In this document: positions 59,586 to 64,000 of the stretch, piece by piece
How positions within the stretch are numbered: position 1 is the stretch's first letter
How the letters are laid out: the number at the start of each line of letters is the position of its first letter
From: Euphorbia lathyris
Lineage: Eukaryota > Streptophyta > Magnoliopsida > Malpighiales > Euphorbiaceae
DNA length: 64,000 nt
Direction of reading: 5' to 3'
Assembly (NCBI RefSeq): GCF_963576675.1
Contig: NC_088910.1
Span: 107,164,807-107,228,806, forward strand
Position numbers and translations under genes: made by a program
The notes under the pieces: generated by a model
What the model saw: only the letters and a program-made list of their open reading frames with translations
Database searches by the model: none
What the model was told of the DNA's origin: nothing

Positions 59586-60342
59586 CATTAAGTTTTTTTT
59601 GGTAGGAACAGGAAAGAAAAAAAAAACAAAACAAAAAATTAACCGGGGATTAGTCTAGGAAAGCTAACCCTCATAACATTTTCCAAAAAAAGAGAAGATA
59701 AAAAATCAGGAGGAGAAGATAAAGTTGTGACGCCCAACATCATCTCATACTTGGCAGCCGCCAAACGATCCGCTATCCGGTTTTGAAGACATGGCTGAAA
59801 CTGATGAGGTCAAAGGAAGAACAAAGCCTTCTAATACCTTTGATTAAATTTTGGCTATTTAAACAAATAGTTTTTTTTTTATCGGAGATCATTTTGATGG
59901 CCTCGAAGTTGTCAGATTCTACAAGCAACTTTTTCAACCCCATACTCTTGGCCAGTCTAAGGCCAGAAAAAATCCCTCAAAGCTCAGCCAAAAAGGACGA
60001 ACCCAAGCCCAGATTCTGAACAAACCTAGACAGCCAAGCACCCCCATCATCCCTTAGAACACCTCCTGTAGAAATTTTACCGTCTTTAAGGCACGAACCA
60101 TCCGTATTTAATTTCACCACCCCTTCCCTAGGCCTACACCAGTCAAGGAGGTGAAAAATCTTCTTTTGGGTAGATCTAGCAAGTGCATCTCCTTTGAAGC
60201 TATCAATAATATTAGATAATTTTCCCGAGAAGAACTCTCTCAAATTAGAAAGAATAACAGTTTTCTTTTCAAAAATCTCCTCGTTCCTCCAACTCCAAAT
60301 CTGGTGGCAGACAATAGCAAAGAAAATATCACCATGCTCAAG
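59586..60342 (-). pseudogene. LINE 3' part with RNase H
   Basis: Minus frame from 60345: IFFAIVCHQIWSWRNEEIF, then RNase H (LNTDGSCLKDGKISTGGVLR, then VESDNFEAIKMI and a degenerate RIADRLAA) with stops near the end and a poly-A tail (plus-strand T run at 59592-59600). It is a different LINE from the one at 51.7 kb. Its upstream part is cut exactly where a CACTA terminus begins. Confidence 0.75.
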
Positions 60343-60760
60343 CACTAGTACAGAAAGGGCCTATGGCCACGCCTCATTAGCTACGGTTGTTTACAAAACC
60401 GTGGCTATAGGTAATTGGGGTCGGTTATTTAAAAAACCGACTCAAATAATTAGAGCATTGAGGTCGATTTTTTAAAAAACCGACTCTAAATGTGATTTTT
60501 AAAAATGATGCGCGGTTTAGATGGTCATTAGTGTCGGTTCTTTTTAAACCGAGACTAATAACCCAATAATTAGCATCGGTTTAAATATAAACCGAGACTA
60601 ATAAGCCAGTAATTGGCATCGGTTTAGGTAAAACCGACCCCAATTACTGGGGTTAATGGCGTCGGTTCATTGAAAACCGACGCGAATTACTCTTTAGAGT
60701 CGGTTAATTAAAAAACCGACTCTAAATATCCATATACGAACCGTGCCTATTGAAGATCCG
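60343..60760. mobile_element. CACTA (En/Spm-type) transposon terminus with subterminal hairpins
   Basis: Starts CACTAGTACAGAAAGGGCC within the LINE remnant. Subterminal DNA to 60725 contains about seven short inverted repeats of the type GTCGGTTT...AAACCGAC, spaced roughly 40-60 bp. CACTA elements carry such subterminal repeats as transposase-binding sites. The matching right end is not in the window, so the element is truncated or extends past 64,000. Confidence 0.72.
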
Positions 60761-61547
60761 TATACGAACAGTGCCGATTGAAGATCCCCCTTTCTCTTTC
60801 TCTCCTTTGCGCAACCTAGATAATAGCAGTTCTCCTCCTTTACGCGAAACATGTCCCTTTTCTTCTAGATCCATATGGATGCTCTGAGTGCGAGTTTGAA
60901 GTTCGTCCGTGTGTTGTTGGTGTGCTTCATTCGTGTTCCGAGTCTAATAAAGGTAAGTGATTAACGTGGGTTTTCTGCATTTGATTCTACCGTTTGAGTT
61001 TAGGTTTCATTTATAAAATCGTTTGCAATGCCGTATACAAACCGTGCCTATTGATTCTACCATTCATGTTCTGAGTTTAGGTTTTGATCGTTTTTTCTGT
61101 CCTTTGTTTCGATCCTTTGTTTCTGTTCTGGTTTTCTGGGTTTCGAAGCTTTGCTTCTGTTCTAGGTTTCTGGGTTTTGTTCGTTATGGGTTTGGTTCTG
61201 GGTTATATAAGATGACCTAAATCGTGACCTTTGTCTTCATTGTAGTCGCAGCCCTTTGTCTCATCTCTTTCAAAATCGCTTCTTATTTCTTTAAGTTTGC
61301 TAACTCTTTTGCTTTGTAAACTCCTCAACCCTAATTTGTTGATTTCAACTTCTATTTCATCATGTATGCTTAGCACCATTCTACTTGATTCTTCATTTTA
61401 CTTGGTGTTAATTATACATTCTTATATAACTCCAACTCCTTTTGAAGTTATTTTCAAAGATATAACGGGTTTTCAGATATTACGAATGGAGCTCGTTGTG
61501 TTTCTGAATCACTGATTTGAGATTTATTTTTTTATGTTTCTAGAACT
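60761..61547 (+). other. Leader-like region downstream of the CACTA end
   Basis: CT-rich then T-rich sequence. A good splice-donor-like AAAGGTAAGTG is near 60951-60959. GTATACGAACCGTGCC-type words recur at 60735, 60761 and 61032. A TTTCTAG acceptor-like site at 61537-61543 precedes the next ATG. Could be 5' UTR and intron of a captured gene fragment. Confidence 0.4.
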
Positions 61548-61672
61548 ATGGGAGAAACAAGAGACGATGATGCTTGCAAGGAGGAGCTTCTTGATTGTGA
61601 GGAAGAAGAAGAGAAAGCTCCCGACTCTACTGGTGCCAAAGTCAATTGAGATCGGTCAAGAAGTGAGTATTC
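61548..61672 (+). pseudogene. UAP56-type DEAD-box RNA helicase, first coding exon only (broken)
   Basis: Translates MGETRDDDACKEELLDCEEE, then EEKAPDSTGAKVN and a stop. This matches from memory the N terminus of plant UAP56 (RH15/RH56), an mRNA export and splicing helicase, whose first exon encodes a M-G-x-x-R-D-N-x-A-Y-E-E-E-L-L-D-Y-start followed by acidic residues and APDS-KVNGE. Here a TGA replaces the Gly codon, and expected Tyr residues are Cys. A donor-like AAGTGAGT follows at about 61670-61676. No helicase motifs are found downstream, so this is an isolated fragment. Confidence 0.72.
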
Positions 61673-61676
61673 TTCT

Positions 61677-62165
61677 TTCACTGCACATTTCTGAGTTCAG
61701 ATGTTTCCATGGAATTCATTCCTTTTTTTTAACATATATTCCTTCCTTCCTGTTATGAGGAGGATACTGAAGAACTGGATGACCCAGTGATTATATTCCT
61801 TTTCTTGAACATATAGCTTAGTTGAAATGAGACCTGTTTTGAGATGATCGATTAGCTGTTGGGGGAACTTTTAATATTCTCTGTATTTTTTTTACGTCCA
61901 TTTGATTATTAGAATTTGTAAACACAACTAAGCAGAAGTATGCTTTGTGCAAGTGATTATTTCCTTGTGTTACAAAATTTAGAACTTATCATCTAATACA
62001 TGACAGGTACCTTTTCATCTGCTTGTTGCTTTTGAAAAGATAGACATTTTCAAACTCCTAGAAATTATCTCCATAGAGTAGTTAAGATTAAGTGTGTCTG
62101 TAGTATCTTAATCATTACTCTTTTTGACTGAAATTGCTTCATTTCCATCCTTACCTTCTCATATC

Positions 62166-62209
<44 letters not shown>

Positions 62210-62229
62210 GTATGAGAACTTAATATTTT
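61677..62229. other. Non-coding stretch with AT microsatellite
   Basis: T-rich intron-like DNA. (AT)n at about 62168-62206. A short open piece GGAGGATACTGAAGAACTGG near 61760 could be a further exon remnant. Confidence 0.4.
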
Positions 62230-62415
62230 GTGCAGGTTATTTTTGCAGCTCTTGACATATGTGTCAAGAATGTGGCGCATGCATATTCACTAGAACATGA
62301 GGGGGAAAGAAATATTTTTGATCAATTATCTGAGCTGCTTAGTTCTTACGTGCAAAATGATGAAAGTTTCCCAAGGGAATTAGCATCTTGCACGGAAGCC
62401 CTTCAGACATCCTGA
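62230..62415 (+). pseudogene. Unassigned exon-like block
   Basis: Preceded by a TTTTGTGCAG acceptor-like site (to about 62235). The frame VIFAALDICVKNVAHAYSLE, then HEGERNIFDQLSELLSSYV and a short tail to a stop at 62415, has helical, protein-like composition. I do not recognise the family. It may be a captured gene fragment like its neighbours. Confidence 0.45.
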
Positions 62416-62780
62416 TCCATCATATGGCAAAGGAAGAGGAGCAAGTGAGTGAGGCTTGATTTAGTTCTTTTTATATCTTGTCCTGACATTGCTAAATTTT
62501 ATTTGCTCAATTTCTGATTGGCACTTCAATTAAAGCTGTATAGGAGAATAAAAGCACATGCCTTTTGTTTTATGCATCTCCTCTGTGTCTTTTTGCTTAG
62601 GGCAACCTCTTTTGAATCTTTATTTCTATGGAATAGAGAAAATGATTCAACATATTAGTTGCCACATGAAATGCATATTTATCTTAATTGAGATTTTGGG
62701 AGCCGTATGGTTTTCGTCGTTGATATTTTGGGAGCTGTACAGTTTTCATTTATCCACATGATCAACTGTTTGCTTCTTTT

Positions 62781-63070
62781 ACAACAACAACAACAACAAA
62801 GCCTTAGTCCCGAAATGATTCGGGGTCGGCTAACATGAACCATCATATAAAACCGTGAAAATCAAGTCGTGTCAGCGACACAGATTCGCTCCCTCCACTC
62901 CGTCCTATCCACTACCATATTTTCCTCAATTCCCAATAAACTCATATCACTCTCGATCACCCTCCTCCAAGTTTGCTTAGGTCTTCCCCTACCCCTCACC
63001 ACTACATCCCTTTGCCACTCTTCGGTTCTCCTAACTGGCGCATCAAGCGCTCTACGTCTCACATGTTTTT
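62781..63070 (-). mobile_element. RTE-type LINE 3' end
   Basis: On minus it encodes a C-terminal RTE-style tail (RGRGRPKQTWRRVIESDMS, then DRTEWRERI) followed by the characteristic non-coding end and a (TTG)n tail, seen on plus as (ACA)n at 62781-62798. Plant RTE LINEs end in such a simple repeat instead of poly-A. It is 5'-truncated. Confidence 0.85.
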
Positions 63071-63360
63071 TTAAATCTGCTGCTTGATTAGGATGGAGAT
63101 GAACCTTAACATTTGTTTCTACTTATTCAGTTCCCATTGTTAAATTTTCAGTCTCAATAAATTTAGACTCATATCAAGCAATAAAATAGTGTTAACTCAG
63201 TATTTTCTGCTTACAAAGAGTTATTGTGTCCGATGATGAATATGGCATGCAAAATCTTATGGTTTATTGATTTCTAATCGTGGCATCTCTTGGCAGTGAA
63301 TCTTGTTACTCTAAAACTTTCAATTGCCTTATTCTAAGTCGCATTCACAGTTTCTTTTAG
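63071..63360 (+). other. Region 5' of the O-fucosyltransferase exons
   Basis: T-rich, intron- or promoter-like. An in-frame TAA at 63312 closes the frame of the next exon upstream. A TTTCTTTTAG acceptor-like site ends at 63360. Confidence 0.4.
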
Positions 63361-64000
63361 CTTCGATTTCTTCGGAGTTGTCTTCTGTAAATATAAACGA
63401 TGAGCCTGGACTGGGAAGTAGTATGATGTTTCTGTTACTGATTCAAAGGATTAGCGGGAATTTATCGAAAGAGGAGAGGGAATTCTGGCAGCAGCCTGAT
63501 GGAGAAGGATTCAAACCACGTTTGGATTTCAGTATCAAATATAGAAAAGCATCTGCTTCGATTTCCAAGGAGAGGAAGAGATTCTTGGTGGTTGTAGCTT
63601 CAGGAGGATTGAATCATCAGAGGAATCAGATTGTTGATGCTGTTGTTATTTCTAGAATTCTTGAAGCAGCTTTGGTTTTGCTAATTTTGCAGATTAATTT
63701 GATTTGGGGCGATGAGAGGTACAAAACTCAAATCTTTACTCAATTAATGCTCCCTCTTCTGATTGAGTGTTTCCCTTAGTGTCCGTTTCATTAACTAATG
63801 TTTTCCGTAGACATTCTTTTGCTGTTAACATAGTCTGCTATCTTTCATGTTAAGTGACATTTTCTTGAGTTCTTAATGGAAAACTTTGTTACTAGAGTAT
63901 GATATGATGAGTCTATATATGTTGTGATAAATTGCAGTGAATTCTCTGACATTTTCAATGCGGAACATTTCAAGAGGATTTTGCGAGCAGATGTACGCAT
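63361..64000 (+). CDS. O-fucosyltransferase family (GT106/DUF246-type) protein, partial
   Basis: Exon 63361-63718, donor GTACAA, then exon from 63938 to the window end; the join is in phase and restores LIWGDESEFSDIF. Landmarks RISGNLSKEEREFWQQPDG, RKRFLVVVASGGLNHQRNQI and NLIWGDE are those of plant O-fucosyltransferase-like proteins of the Golgi, which add sugars to cell-wall or protein substrates; the GGLNxQRxQIxDAV stretch is the start of the nucleotide-sugar domain. The rest lies beyond the window. The start is unresolved: either an upstream exon is spliced at 63360, or the true start was at the TTG at 63324, whose following residues (PYSKSHSQFLLASISS) look family-like, with the ATG lost. 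It may be a real gene or a captured fragment. Confidence 0.78.

Overview
The window is nuclear DNA from a flowering plant, almost certainly a eudicot. It has AT-rich intergenic DNA, spliced genes with GT-AG introns, plant-type LTR retrotransposons, L1-type and RTE-type LINEs, tRNA-derived SINEs, hAT-type MITEs and a CACTA end. There are no bacterial operons, CRISPR arrays or rRNA genes. Most of the long open frames are retrotransposon proteins.

Layout. 1-8.9 kb: old repeat-rich DNA. It holds a strikingly regular array of short palindromes (135-322), a diverged direct repeat pair, a LINE RNase H relic, a truncated Au-like SINE and a probable Ty3/gypsy LTR-gag remnant. 8,879-20,352 and 21,228-31,781: two complete Sirevirus-like Ty1/copia elements in the same orientation, each with near-identical LTRs and a perfect 5-bp target duplication (AATAA; CATTC). 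Each carries gag, pol and an additional long ORF downstream of pol. gag and pol are broken by stops or frameshifts in both copies; the extra ORF is open in both. 32,415-34,674: a four-exon gene for a root meristem growth factor/GOLVEN (CLEL) peptide precursor. 36,529-43,955: a complete but decayed minus-strand Ty3/gypsy element with TSD AAGCA. It lacks RNase H and integrase, and that interval is filled by several unrelated tandem arrays, one with a 180-bp period. 44.8 kb: a tRNA-derived SINE. 45,986-50,427: a five-exon minus-strand gene for a YbaK/prolyl-tRNA-synthetase-associated-domain protein, with two hAT-type MITEs in its introns. 51,670-58,460: a full-length L1-type LINE (minus) with its target duplication still recognisable, interrupted by a 989-bp hAT-type MITE. 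59.6-60.3 kb: a second LINE tail, abutting a CACTA transposon terminus at 60,343. 60.3-64 kb: downstream of the CACTA end lie a broken UAP56 RNA-helicase first exon, an unassigned exon-like block, an RTE LINE tail and two exons of an O-fucosyltransferase gene that runs off the window.

The host genes are thus the GOLVEN peptide gene, the YbaK-domain gene and possibly the O-fucosyltransferase. Everything else is mobile DNA or its decay products. The genes do not form a pathway; the window's coherence lies in its insertion history. Exon models were assembled by hand from splice signals and remembered family motifs; no database search was possible.
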